Source: Gambelia wislizenii (lineage: Eukaryota; Chordata; Lepidosauria; Squamata; Crotaphytidae). Taken from it: a DNA stretch of 64,000 bases. The notes beneath the pieces are model-generated. The model had not been told where the DNA came from. It saw only the letters and a program-made list of their open reading frames with translations, and did no database searches. This document shows positions 34,601 to 47,900 of the stretch, one piece after another. Both the position numbers and the translations under genes were made by a program. The DNA lies in assembly GCA_030847615.1 (NCBI GenBank), contig JAUMIR010000001.1, forward strand, positions 89,143,501 to 89,207,500, given 5' to 3'. The number at the start of each line of letters is the position of its first letter. Position 1 is the stretch's first letter.

Positions 34601-37600
34601 CAAAAGTGCAATTTCACTGATGTACTGATATACTCTGTTTAAAAAAAACAGAGAAAGAAGAAGAAAAGGATACTTTTTCATTCCACTATGTCTAAAAAGA
34701 AACCCACCTAAGGGTGGGAATGAAATCTTGCAGCTGCTTATAGGAATTGCCAGAAAATAGTCTTGGACAACAGAAATACTGTTTGAATAGTTTTTTAAAA
34801 AAATCTGAGAACAACAACAACAAATACTGCAACTTCCCAACACATTTGAACCATCTGGAGGAGCCCATAGATAATCAGATTAAAACATGTATAGTGAAAG
34901 AAAGTCTTTGTCCAATCCAAGTAGATAATGAAATACAATTTTATAATTAAAGAGAAATATCCAAAACCTATGGGACATTGATACTTTTTTTTTTAATGAA
35001 TACAGAGAAATATGATATGAAGTATAGGTTAGATCTTGATTTAGTCCTACACTAAGTAGGACTACACTAAGTAGGGCTAAATTCATTGAATTCAGTGAAT
35101 AGATCTGCTCTAAGTATGACCAAATCAGGATACAGAACTGCACTGTCTACATTGTGCTAATAAGTAATAATAATAATCTCTGGCTTTTCTTCACAAGCGA
35201 AGATTCAGGAAGGACTCATCCCGTGCTTTCTGCAAGCGCACTGATGACCAAAAAGGCCAATCTGAGATAAACAAGTCCAGTTGCAGAAAGCACGGCAGAA
35301 GGTCTTCTTGGGTGATGTTTCTGGGTTGTGATTCTTTCTGCGTTGTCATTTTTCTTCAAGACTTGTTCGTCGTGAGTTCTCAAATAAGGCTGCAGCATTG
35401 TGGGTAGTGCGTCTCCGTGCCTCCCGATGTGAGGCCAGGGTGGACCATTGTTGGTGATCAATTTGGCCAAGCCTGAGATGCTGTTTCAGGAGTCCTTGTA
35501 TTGCTTTTTTGGAGCACCCCTCTTACGCTGACCCATGGCGAGTTCACCATAGAATACTATTTTTGGGAGGCGATGGTCCTCCATCCTAGAAAACATGCCC
35601 TGCCCAGCTCAGCTGTGTTCTCAATATCATGGCCTCAATGCTGGTGATCCCTGCTTGGTCAAGGACAGCAACATTCATCACATAGTCAGTCCAGTGTATA
35701 TTTAGGATTGTGCATAAACAGCACTGATAGAAATGTTCGAGAAGTCGTAAGTGGTGGTGATAGGCGACCCATGTTTCAGACCCATAAAGGAGAATAGACA
35801 GTACAATGGCTCTGTACACACTGATTTTGTGTTTCGCCTCAGGTGTTTATTACTCCAGACTCTTTTGTAAAGTCTTCCAAATGCGCTATGTCATGCCTTT
35901 GCTAATCTGTGATCAATCTCTTTGTCAATCTTGGCATCTGAGGAGATGATGTTTCCCAGGTAGATGAACTGCTGAACGGACTTAAGCACAGAATTGCCAA
36001 CGGCAATGTGGGGATGGTGGTGTTCGTCCTGTGGTGCAGGCTGGTAGAGAACTTCCGTTTTCTTCAGGTTGACTTCCAGCCCAAACAGCTCTGCAGCTGT
36101 TGCGAAGCAGGATGTTAGGTGCTGTAGAGCTGCTTCTGTGTGGGCAACAAGGGCAAGCATCATCAGCGAAGAGCAGCTCACGGACTAGATAGTTTAGAGT
36201 CTTAGTGTGAGCCCTCAGACGGCTTAAGTTAAACAAGCTACCATCAGTACGGTAACGTATATAGATGCCGTCGTCTTCTTCGAGCTCTGCCGTAGTCCTT
36301 TGGAGCATCATGCTGAAGAAGATTGTAAATAAAGTTGGAGCAAGAACACAACCTTGCTTCACTCCATTAGTTATTAGAAAGGACTCTGAAAGAGCATCGC
36401 CATATCTGACTTGACCACACTGGCCCTCGTCTAGCAAGATAATCATTTTAAGGAATTTGGGGGGACATCCTAGTCCTTCCAGGATTTGCCACAGACCTTT
36501 CCTACTCACGGTGTCGAAGGCTTTGGTGAGGTCAACAAATGTTACATAGAGACCCTTGTTCTGCTCTCTACATTTCTCTTGCAGTTGTCTAAGGGCAAAT
36601 ACCATATCTGTAGTACTCCTATTGGCTCTGAAGCCACATTGGCTTTCAGGAAGAAGTTCTTCTGCAATGGCAGGAACTAATCTGTTCAGGAGTATCTTTG
36701 CAAGGATTTTTCCAGCAACAGAGAGCAGTGTTATGCCTCGACAGTTTGAGCAATCGGATTTTGCTCCTTTTTTCTTGTACAGGGTGATGATGACTGCCTC
36801 TCGGAGATCTGATGGCAGTTCCCCTTTTTCCCAGCAATTCACAAGAAGTTTGTGGAATTTATCGTGCAGTACATGACCTCCGTGTTTCCAAACTTCAGGT
36901 GGGATTCCATCAATCCCAGCTGCCTTGCCATTTTTCAACTGCTGTATGGCCTTAAGGGTCTCTTCCAAAGTGGGAGCTATGTCCAATTCATTTTTCATTG
37001 GTTTTTGTATCATATGTTGGATAGCTGAGCCTTGGACTACTCAGCTGGCACTAAAGAAACTTTGAAAGTGTTCAGCCCATCGATTCAGGATGGAAGCTTT
37101 ATCAGTAATTAATGTTTGACCATATGTACTGTATAAGGAGCTTTGGACCTGATAAGTAGGTCCAAACACTGCCTTAAGAGCTTCATAGAATTCTGGAGAA
37201 TCACCCAGATCTGCACAGCATTGTGTCTTTTCTGCTATATTGATCCACCACTTGTTCTGCATGTCTCGTAGTTTTTGTTGAAGTTTACTACATGTGAGAC
37301 GGAAAGCTGCTTTTCTTACGTGACAAGTTGGCTGGGCAAGGTATGCCTGGTGAGCAGTTCTCTTCTTTGCCAACAGCTCCTGGATCTCTTGGTTGTTTTC
37401 ATCAAACCAGTCTTGGTTTTTCTTGTGGGAGAACCCAAGGGATTCTTCCGCAGACTGGAGGATACTGTTTTTGATATGTTGTCAAAGCACTGTAGGAGAA
37501 GGATCTGTAGGATGGTCTTCAAGTTTTGTTTGCAGGTTTGCCTGGAAGTTGTCTCTCATGGTAGCTTGTTGAAGATTGTTGACTTGGAGTCTCCTCTTTA

Positions 37601-40600
37601 AGATGCCACCCCTCTTAGCTTTGAACTTAAGATGAAGATTTAGTTTACATCTGACGAGGCGATGATCTGTCTGGCATTCTGCACTGGGCATCACTCGAGT
37701 ATGACGGACATTGCTAATGTTTCTCTGGTGGACTAGAACATAGTCAATGAGGTGCCAATGTTTGGATCAGGGATGCATCCAGGTTGTCTTCAAGCTGTCT
37801 TTCTGCTGAAAGATCGTGTTTGTAATAGTCAGCTGTTGTTCTGCACAGAACTCTAGCAGGAGGCATCCGTTATCATTGCAGTTTCCAACACCATGCTTGC
37901 CTAAGACAACTTTCCAGGCTTCGGAGTTCTTTCCTACTCTGGCATTGAAGTCACCAAGGATAATAATTTTATCTTCTACAGGGACTTTTTGTATGAGTTG
38001 GCGTAGGTTTGTGTAGAATTTTTCTTTCTCTACAGGGTCGGCTTGCATAGTTGGGGCATATATACTAAAGAGAACAACATGTGGGAGGCATAAGGAAATA
38101 ATGCTATCAGAGTATCCTGTTGGCAAGGTTTCGAGTTTGGAGGCAATGGAGTTTTTAATCATGAAGCCTACCCCTGAAAGATGTTTTTTGGTTTTGGGTT
38201 TGCCAGACCAGTAAAGTGTGTAGCCGGCGCCATGTTCTTTAAGGCTGCCTTCCTCATGGAGACAAACTTCGCTAAGAGCAGCGATGTCAATATTAAGCCA
38301 TGATAGTTCATGGGCTATTAGAGCAGAACGACGCTCAGGCCGTCTACTATTTTCAGAGTCTCGCGTGGTTCTGATGTTCCATCATGCAAGCGTCAGTTTA
38401 TTTACACCTTTGGAGGCCGGTGTGTGCCTTTGTTTCTTTGCCTTGGTTTGACCGCATCAGAAGATTCCCATTGGCCGTGGCTAGCCAACCAGGTAGTTGG
38501 GGATGAGCTTTCATTAGGCCACCTTTTCTAGGCCCCTCTCCATATGGAGCAAGCAGTGCTCTCCTTAAAAAAGGCTGCTTGGTCGTTCAGGATACTGCCG
38601 AACAAGACTGTCATCTCCTGGGTCAGCCTCGAGCGACCCAAGTCCTGAACTGCCTGCATGCAGGGTTGGGTCTGCGACTTCCAGTGCATCTTTACACCTG
38701 CCATTTTGTCCCTTGCCTATCACTACAGGGCTTTTTTTTTTTTTTTGGAATTGGATTTGTCCTTTGAGCCTGTGCAATGGATTTGTCTGGTGGAGCGCAA
38801 CGTGCACAGAACTGGCCTCACCCTTTAAACCAAAGGTTCATCTGCTGGCCTTGCAAGCATGGACAGTAGCAGTGAGGTCCTTGGTTCATAGGTTTGATTA
38901 GAGTTTCCTTCTCTTAGATGGTTGACCCTACAGGGTTGGATGAGCACCATCTGCCCAGGTTTGGGATCAGAGTTTTCATTCTCCTAGGACGGTTGCCATA
39001 AGGCTAGAGAGCCCATCCTGCTTTTTGAAGCTCTTTGTCAAACCCTTCAGTTTTGACCTGTCTGGCATGGGAAACCCTACCGGTGGCTATTGTGCCACCG
39101 TCAGCATAGCTCAAAACATCATTAGGGTACGCAAGCCTGTCTCCCACAACAAGGGGGCGTCAATGGAGAGGTAAAACAATTTACCCCTCCCTTAAAATTA
39201 CATATAATTGTACATATATTTAAAATAACTGGCAAATTCACCAGTGACATAAAATAACTACCCTAAGACTTTAAAACTATAATATCAAAACATCAAAACA
39301 TAAGAAAATAAACATAAAAACATAAAAAGAGGGAGAAGCATCCATTAAAAATGGTCTGTTCTATTCAAGGAAGGCCTGCCAGAAGAGATCCGTTTTGATG
39401 GCTTTTTTGAAATTCTCCAAGCTGGTTGCTTGACGGATCTCCTCCAGCAGGGCATTCCGTAGTCTGGAAGCAGCGATAGAAAAAGATCTCTGGAGATAAC
39501 TTAGAAATAATATCTGTGCAAATCTGTCTGTTTATTAATATTTGTGTTCGATGTGTATAGAACTGGTGATGAAGAAAAATGTAAGAAAAAAAAAGATCTC
39601 TGGGAGGTTATTGTTAATCTAGATCTCATTGGTTGCAATAAACCCCTCCCACAAGATCTAAGGGTGTGGGGCGGATTATATGGGAGGAGGTGATCCCTTA
39701 TGTAGGTTGGACCTAGGCCATGTAGGGCTTTATAGGTCATTACCAACACTTTATACCATGCTTGGTACCTGATAGGCAGCCAGTGAAGGGATTTCAAGAT
39801 TGGAGTGATATGCTTCCTTCTTGATTTCCCAGTGACTAACCTGGCTGCCATATTTTGCACCAGTTGTAGTTTCCGAAATAGGTATAAGTGTAGCCCCATG
39901 TAGAGAGCATTGCAGAAATCGACTCATGAGGTTACCAGTGCATGCACTACAGTTTCTAGGTCCTGTGTCTCGAGGTAAGGGCGCAGTTGGTGTATCTGCT
40001 GAAGCTGATAACAGGTGCGTTCACCTGAGCAGTCATGTGAAGCGACAAGTCTAGGAGCACCCCCAAACTGCAAACACAGTCCTTAGCAGAGAGTGTGACC
40101 CCGCCCAAGACTGGCAGTTGCAACCCAATACCAGGTTTAGGGGCCCCCACTGTAAGCATCTCCGTTTTCTCTGGATTCAGTTTGAGTCGATTTTTCCTCA
40201 TCCAGTCCATGATCACTACAAGACAGTGACTGAGGGGAGAAATACCATCTGTCGTCATGGCTGATGACCAAGACATGGAGAAATATATTTGGGTGTCATC
40301 AGTGTACTGATAACATCCTGCCCCATGTCACCGGATGATTTCTCCCAGCGGCTTCATATAGATATTAAAAAGCATCAGGGACAAGATGGCGCCCTGAGGG
40401 ATGCCACAATTAAGCTCTATTTTTGATGAGCAACTGTCCCCGAGCATCACCCTCTGGAATCTACCTGAGAGGAAGGAATGAAACCACTGAAGTGCAGTGC
40501 CTCCAATCTCCAACTCTCCCAGGCATTCCAAGAGGATGCCTTGATCTATCGTATCAAAAGCCGCTGAGAGATCCAAAAGCACCAACTGGGTCACTCTTCC

Positions 40601-41863
40601 TCTGTCGATGTTTTGGCAAAGGTCATCTACCAGATGAGAAGCAACGGCCCGCTCAATCACCTTGCTCAAAAATGGCAGAGAAACCGGTCTATAATTTTTC
40701 AAGTCCAGGGGATCTAGGGAAGGTTCCTTTAGGAGTGGTCTCACAACTGCTTCCTTTAAACAAGATGGCATAACTCCCTCCCTAAGGGATGCATTGATGG
40801 TCTCCTTAAGAAAGGCCATTAATGCATCAACCCCCTGGACAACCAGCCATGATGGGCAAGTGTCAAGAGGGCATGTCATCTTCCTCACTTTTCCAAGGAT
40901 CTTGTCCACGTCATTGATACTCATCAGCTCAAACTGATCCAGTCTAAAATGGGTTTACTGGACACCTCCTCAGTCAACTCTGCTATAAACCCAGCGTCCA
41001 AGTCGGCTCTTATCTAAGAGATTTTATCTGCAAAGTAGTTATTAAACACATCACAGCCGGCTGCTGTCGGGCTCAGTAGAGGGTTCTGTACAGGTGGAGC
41101 CAACGATATGCAAAAGGATGCCAATATCAGATGACAATGTCCTTTTGTGTTCTGCTGGTGTTAAGCTATTGTTTCTTTCTATTGACGGTTGAAGCCATCA
41201 ATAGATCCCCCATTCTGTTTTGAGGCCGGCATTGCTGGTGTGCGAAACCTCAGGCCATTTAACTTTCGTCACTGCAGTGAGAATGGTCGGTCCACCGTGA
41301 ACACTTCTGGGTGAGATCAGGACATCCAGGTAAGTTTTGCTCTTTTTATGACCTTCCCCAGGTTACTTGGGACCTTTAAGATATGTTTAACTGCTTGTGT
41401 AAACTTTTAATGTGTTTATTTTGTTTTTATTTTTAAATTCCCCACGTGACAAAGTCTTGCAGGATTTCAAACAAGGAAGTGAATGGGGTTCTGTTTACTT
41501 CTTCTTTATTGCCAGGACTGCTCAGTTACATGGCAGTTTTTATTGTGATAGTTTGCGCTTTAGCACTTTAGCGCACCAGTGCCAGGTAGTTTAGATGATT
41601 TATTGGGAAATTGGTTGCTCTGCTTATTTTTTCGCTTTCTGGTGCAGACAGGCAAAGGTGGTGTGTGTGTGGCCTCCCAAGCACATTTGGGGGAAGATGA
41701 GATGGAAGGAGGGAAAGAGAGAGAGAGAAAGTGCTCTGATCTTTCCCTCCTCTGAGGAATGCCTGCTAGTTTTCATGCCTCTTCTTCCAAAAGCCCTTTC
41801 AGCCACAGAGGAGCTATTCCCCCCCATCAAGCCCCCCTTCCCCTCACCCACTCTCCCTGTCTT

Positions 41864-41906
<43 letters not shown>

Positions 41907-44900
41907 AATGTGATCAGAGGAGTGTGATCAAGCGAACAGCTGGAGGAGCCCATCACTACTAAATCTCCCTCCCTCCTCCCCCCCTCTCTCTCTCACACAC
42001 ACAGCCAAGCAAGCTGCAGACAGTTTGCTGGATTTTTTCTGTGGCTGAAAACAACAGGGGCTTGATCTTTTCATTTCAGGCTCCTCCATCTCTTGCAAGC
42101 CCACCCACTCCTTAGACAGCCCAACCAATCACATCACAGCTCTGCTGTGACTGTATCAGAAAGATTACTGGTAGTTCACACAGACTTTTCCAAAATGGTA
42201 GTTCACACAATCAATAATGCACTAAGTCACGCTACTTTTCAAAAAAGTCGGGAAAAGTAGCGAAATCCCCTATCACACTACTTTTGAGTTTTTGAGCTCC
42301 CCCCCCCTTCTGAATGAGGTGATACTGTGGTGCGATGTGTGGAAACAATTAGGAATCTTAGTGATTTATTTAAGGGAACATTTTGCCATGTAAACGGGGC
42401 CCGGAGATGAACGTAAGTGTGAGGGGAGCGTTCTTTTGCAGGCATACAAATGGGGGTTTTTTATGTCGACAAAAGAACATTTTAAAGGGGTCATCTGATA
42501 ATCTCCTGTATGGTAGGGAAAGCAGAAACTGCCCCCTCCTGGATGCATTAAAAAGCTTCTTTCATCAGCATATGTACCTGTTGGGGCGTAGAAAGACGTG
42601 CTGTGTCCACCACGATCACCTGCAGAATTGTTCCACGTCGATAGGACACCAAGGAGAAGGTTTTCTGGAGAGACTTCTGCAAAAGACTTCAGGCTGAGAA
42701 GGAAAAATTCCTTCACCCCAGCACACTGCCTTGAGCTCTGGCTTGCCAAATAAAGACAGCAACAAGGCCAGCCTTCACTCAACTTGAGGGTAGGCCTAGG
42801 TCACATGTCCTACCTATTACCCTCTTGCTCTAATAGGAAGAGAGTGGGGTGAGGGGGAGAGAATGCTGTAATTTTTCCAACAGGTTCTTCTTTTAGGTTT
42901 TCCTGAGATGGACTAAGCTCATTTTTTGCCACTCTATTCAGAGATGGAGATGGCTCCTTTTTTGATAAGAGTTAATATTGTACCTTAACTTTTATAAATT
43001 AAAAAAAAATAGAGAGAAACACCTCTGAGTAAAGTGGCAAAAGGTCTTTTGAATGCCTGGGTGAGAAAATGGTGGCGGTGGCAGCCAGAGAGAGCTGGCC
43101 CCCTGAGGCGATAATGGCGCTTTCCCATTTCTGCAGAATGACCCTCAACTTATCCATGGGTCATATCAAAATCCTAATTTTGACCCCAAAACCTACCCTT
43201 AACTTTTATGTGAGGTTGACTTATATATGTGTATATACAGTAATTATCCTTTGGATTTCATACTTCTTCAAATTTTGCTAGGCAGTTCTCAGCTCAAAAA
43301 ATGTACCAAAACTGTATTTCAAAGAGTATAATTTTAGGGTGAAAATCTTTCAGTAGTGCATAAAATATTTTTTATAAATGTGTAGCTTGTGAGATGATAC
43401 ATTCAAAAAATACACATTTAAATACAGTTTTGCAGAATTCCAACATTACTGGGACAGTAAAGCAGAAAGAGAGTAGAGTGGACCTATGAATGAACATATG
43501 TAAAATTGACATAGAAAATAAACTCATCCATTCATCACAAAAGCTAGTAAAATGAGACTTCAAGTACTCTGTTAAAATATGAAGATGCATAATGTGAAGC
43601 ATTGGAACCTCTGTGCAAAATGAAATTAAGTACATTTTTCATGTATTTCATTTCAAATAAATAATATATCAAGTTTACAGAAAAAGGCAGTGTGCTTGCA
43701 GCAGAAAATAACTTTTATTACTAATTAATTAATTAAGATTGCCTCTTTCTCTTTAAGTTCCCCTGAGTGGCGTTCTATCAGTCCATCTGAGAAAAAACGT
43801 TTGTATCAGACAGCACTAGACGACGGAGAGTTCTGGTAAATGAATATGCTGATTAAACTGATAAATATGTTAAAACAAAAGCTCTCTATTGGATAATTAT
43901 TGTTTAAGTGGATCGGGAGACATACAGATGACATTTTAAATCCTTAATTAATTATAATAGGTCAGTTTTACCATATTCTCTATACTATTTCTATCAAAAG
44001 TGTTTTCTTTTGTCTGTATTCTCAATCAGCTACTTGGACAATTTCACAAATGCTATGATAGGTTTTCTGGAATGCTTGAACTGGGCATGTTGCTAATGCA
44101 GAAAGAAACCAGAAGAAAGCCTTTTAAAACCAGAATGTAAATTCTAGCTAATGTAGCTTATCATCCTCATTATAAGCATAAGAAATGCAAAATTTTATAT
44201 AAGTATCCCTTGCAGGGAAATGGCCTTAAACTGAAAGATCTCAACATATTATTGAAGAAATGTAGTTTCAGTTCTTGGGCCTTAAGTGATATAAAAGATT
44301 GTGGTCCTGGTCCTAAAAAGATTGTACTTCCTAACAAATGTTGGAAGGATTTTGTTTGTTTGGTTGGTTGGTTGGTTGGTTTGGTCTATAGCTCCCAGTG
44401 GCTATGCTAGCTTGTGAATGCTGAGGAGAACAGTGAACATTACTATCATATTGAAATAACTTTCCAACAAATATTTTATTTATTTATTTTATTTAGGTAT
44501 TTATATCCCGCTCTTCAGCCACAAAGGCTCCCAGAGCAGCTTACAAATTGTTTAAGCAATATCAATTTACACATCTACACCCATCTACACTGTATTAAGT
44601 AGTTTCCAATGTGTGTTAGCTAATTGCCCCCACAAACCGGGTACTCATTTTACCGACCTAAATATTATCTGAACTCTTTTAGTGTGTTTTAATCACCTTT
44701 ACTATATGAATTAAAGCAAGTGTGGGCAACGCACAGCCTTTGGATGTGTGCCATTGCTGGCCACTACTGCAGAAGTGTGCCATCACTTGGCAGCACTGCC
44801 AAAAAACCAACAATCAATTATCTCTTTTTCTCCCTTTCCCCCCCCCTTCTAGAAGGTAAGGAGATGCTCTATTTTGAGCTGTGACACTATTCTGTACCAT

Positions 44901-47900
44901 AGAGACTCACCATAGTTGCTGCTACATTACAATGACAACTGAGGCAGTAGGGGGTACATCTGAGGCAGTGATTGCTGCCTGGTTTTGGTGGCAGCTATCC
45001 ATTTTTGTCCCCTGATGGGCATTCAATGCACTTCCCAGTCACCATGAAGCTGCCCGCTCCTAAACTAAAGAGTGATAAATTGAGCAGAATATGAGGTCTC
45101 CTCAATAACTGCTGTGAAAATTCCTTACAGTACGGAGTAGGGATTCTAATATACCCTCATGAATCACCCAGACTTAGGTCCCATCTATACAAGGGAAGGA
45201 AAATACAATCTCCTCCAAAGAAACAGCAGTTTGCAGCGCTGGGGCCTGTCTTAATGGTCATTAGAGCCCCCGCCAAACTTCACATGCCCCCTAGCCAAGA
45301 TGCTTTTAAATCTGCCACCACCAATTTTTGTTTTAAAAAAAGCTTACAATGGTGCGCACATGCAATATTTCATATTTACAAAAAGAACAAGAAAAAAGAG
45401 AGTAAAAGATTGCCATTTTATTGACTTACTGGACCCTCGCAGACTGGAAAAGCCAACATTGCAACAGCAGGGGCTTCCCTGTTTGCTAGCCCCCATGCTC
45501 AGTTTATGCTGCCTGGTCACAGCAGCATGAATGTGACTGTCCTAATGACCACATATTCGCATCCCCTACGGAGCTTTAAAAAAAAAAACTCAGAGAAAAG
45601 CTCTGAAGGCTTCCCTCAGAACTTTACAGTGGATTTGGCTCCCCCCTTCTCAATAAGATGTATTGATGCAAATGTCCATTTAGACAGATCACCTTCTGTT
45701 TGAATTCCATTAGGATTATTTTCACCGTTTGGACAGGACCTTACATGGGGATCCCTGTTTGCAGTGAGCAACAGGATAATGAGCTTGAAAATGGTAATAG
45801 TGCTGCTGCATGTCAAGGTTTTCTTCTTGTCAGGAGAACTTGTGATTTCATGGGCTCCTGGAAATGTGAGAGCAGCTAGCCAATCAGAGGACAAGTCAGC
45901 CAGCTGCTGCAGAGGCTGGGGTTCCATGCTCACCTGACTGTTGAACCTGCAGGATTTACTCCTGTCCAGAAGGAGCTCCATCATTTCGTTTGGAAGCAGT
46001 TTTCCCACCCAATCCCTCCCTGTAGGTGGTTTGATTACATTCAGAAAGACAATATTCTTCCCAAGTTTGCTGTATGACAGAGAAGGCTAAATATCCCACA
46101 AAACTACAAATCCCAGAATTCCATTGCATTGAACCATGGCAGTTCAAGCAGTGTCAAACTAGGTTATTTCTGCAGTGCAGATGCAGCCTATGTCACAACT
46201 TTTGGTAGTTTGAGTATTTTGTTGGCTTAGGCATTGTATGCCCATCATCCATGGTGCTAAAGGATCTCCCTAAGAGACCATGGGTTGAGGCACTATGGGG
46301 TATACCCAGGTCGGGTGTCTTTGTGTGGCTGGTTTCAGTCCCAGCTAACAGGGGACTTAACCTTTGCTCTGTCACCCAAGGTTCCCTTCAGCATTCTACG
46401 AGGTAAGGAAGTGGCTTATCTGCCAAGTTGGGTGGCCCAATTAACAGATCCTTAACAGACCCCTTGTACCCATGCCAACCTAACTGTTTTCAGCTGTAAC
46501 CAACAAAAGTTGTGGCTTTATTTTATCCCTCATTGGAAGAGTCTGGGTTTTTATCAGATCACTCTGCCTTGTCTCACTGCTAGAGCTGCACTAGGGTTGC
46601 CAGGCCAGAACAATCCCAAAATTACAGACCCAAGGCCAATCCTTTGTGAGGTCACAGGGGGTGGACCCTGGTGATGTTACATTAAGCCTCATACCATAAG
46701 TATCAACTACAGTTGTATGTATATGTATATAATCCTCTTGGGTATGTTGCCATTGCCAGTGTGCTGATTGGCCGCTTAGGAAACTTACCAACCAATCAAA
46801 GCTCTCCCTTGGGCAGCCAATCAGCACTCTGGGGGTGGGAACATGTGAAGTTTCAGTCCTTTCTAAACATGGCAGCGGCAAAGAGGGTTTCCATTGTTGC
46901 ATGGTGGGTGTGAGTAGCATTGGGGGATGTAGCATGGTGGGTGTGTATGTGCGGCATGTGTGTGTAGCATGTGGTGTGCATGTGGTGTGTGCAGGCAGCA
47001 TGTGCCTGCAGGGCATGAGGGGCAGTGTGAGGGGGCGGCATGGGAGGCAGCATGTGCCTGTGGGGCGTGGGGTGGTGCGTGGGGTGGCATATGCCTGTGT
47101 GGCATGGGGGAGGCGCAGGGGGGTAGTGTATGCCTCTGGTGTGGGGGGCAGCTCAGGGGGGGCAGTGTGTGCCTGCGGGGTGAGGGGAAGCATGCGGGGA
47201 AGAGTATACCTGTGGGGTGTGGGGCAGCGCAGGTGTGTGTGTGGTGTGTGTAGCATGGGAGGGCATAGCAGGAGGGTGTATACCCAGTGTATGTTACACC
47301 AGGTATAGCTAGTATATACATAATGCTTTGGTATGTTTCCTTTCCCAGTGTGCTGATTGGCCACTTAGGAAACATACCCAACCAATCACCTCTCTTCTCT
47401 TACTCCCTCAGCCATTCACCACCCATATGCAAATTCCCTTTCCACCTCACAATCTGCTCCTGCCACTCAATCTGCATCTACACCCCCAGCCTCACAAGGG
47501 CCCCTCCCTCCTCTCACTCCCTCAGCCACTCACCACCAACATGGAAAACAATGCAATGTTTTTTCCTAAAATAATAGCTTGTAGCTGAACCATGTGAACC
47601 TTTCAAATCTACTATAATGGTGTTTGTTACGCTGGGTACAGCTAGTTCAAATAAAAAAGACCAAATCTAACAAATGAGGAGCGTGTGTGCGCGTGTGCAC
47701 ACACATGCAGAGATACTTTTCAAGGCTGTGCTTTCACCCTGAGATTCTTCCCATTTGCCCTTACAACCAGAAAAGAGAGGCTGGGCCCTGAGATCTGGGA
47801 ACCCTATTCAAAACCAGAGTGGGATTTCCCCAGATCAATTAATTTTTGAAAAGAAGGAACAATCTTTGGAGAATATACTCACTGAGAACCACACTTAGGA

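Larger units (their letters stand above)
33883..43757 (+). other. CAPN9 intron 7
   Basis: A 9.9-kb intron, GTTAGT...CTTTAAG, the second largest. It holds a Penelope-like remnant, a nearly complete APE-type LINE, an L2-like LINE with a retro-insert, a fragment related to TIR copy C, CT/CA simple repeats and a TIR end at 43242. Stretches 34340-35160 and 43245-43757 show nothing recognisable. Confidence 0.85.

Noticed and set aside
41112..42506. A single complete 1.4-kb TIR element
   Set aside because: The left end is degenerate and the flanking triplets do not match; only a copy C-like part and an isolated right terminus are supported.
46591..47381. Long frames of 157-257 residues on both strands rich in His, Thr and Pro or in Gly and Cys
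   Set aside because: They are translations of the GT-rich minisatellite, open in several frames because of its composition.
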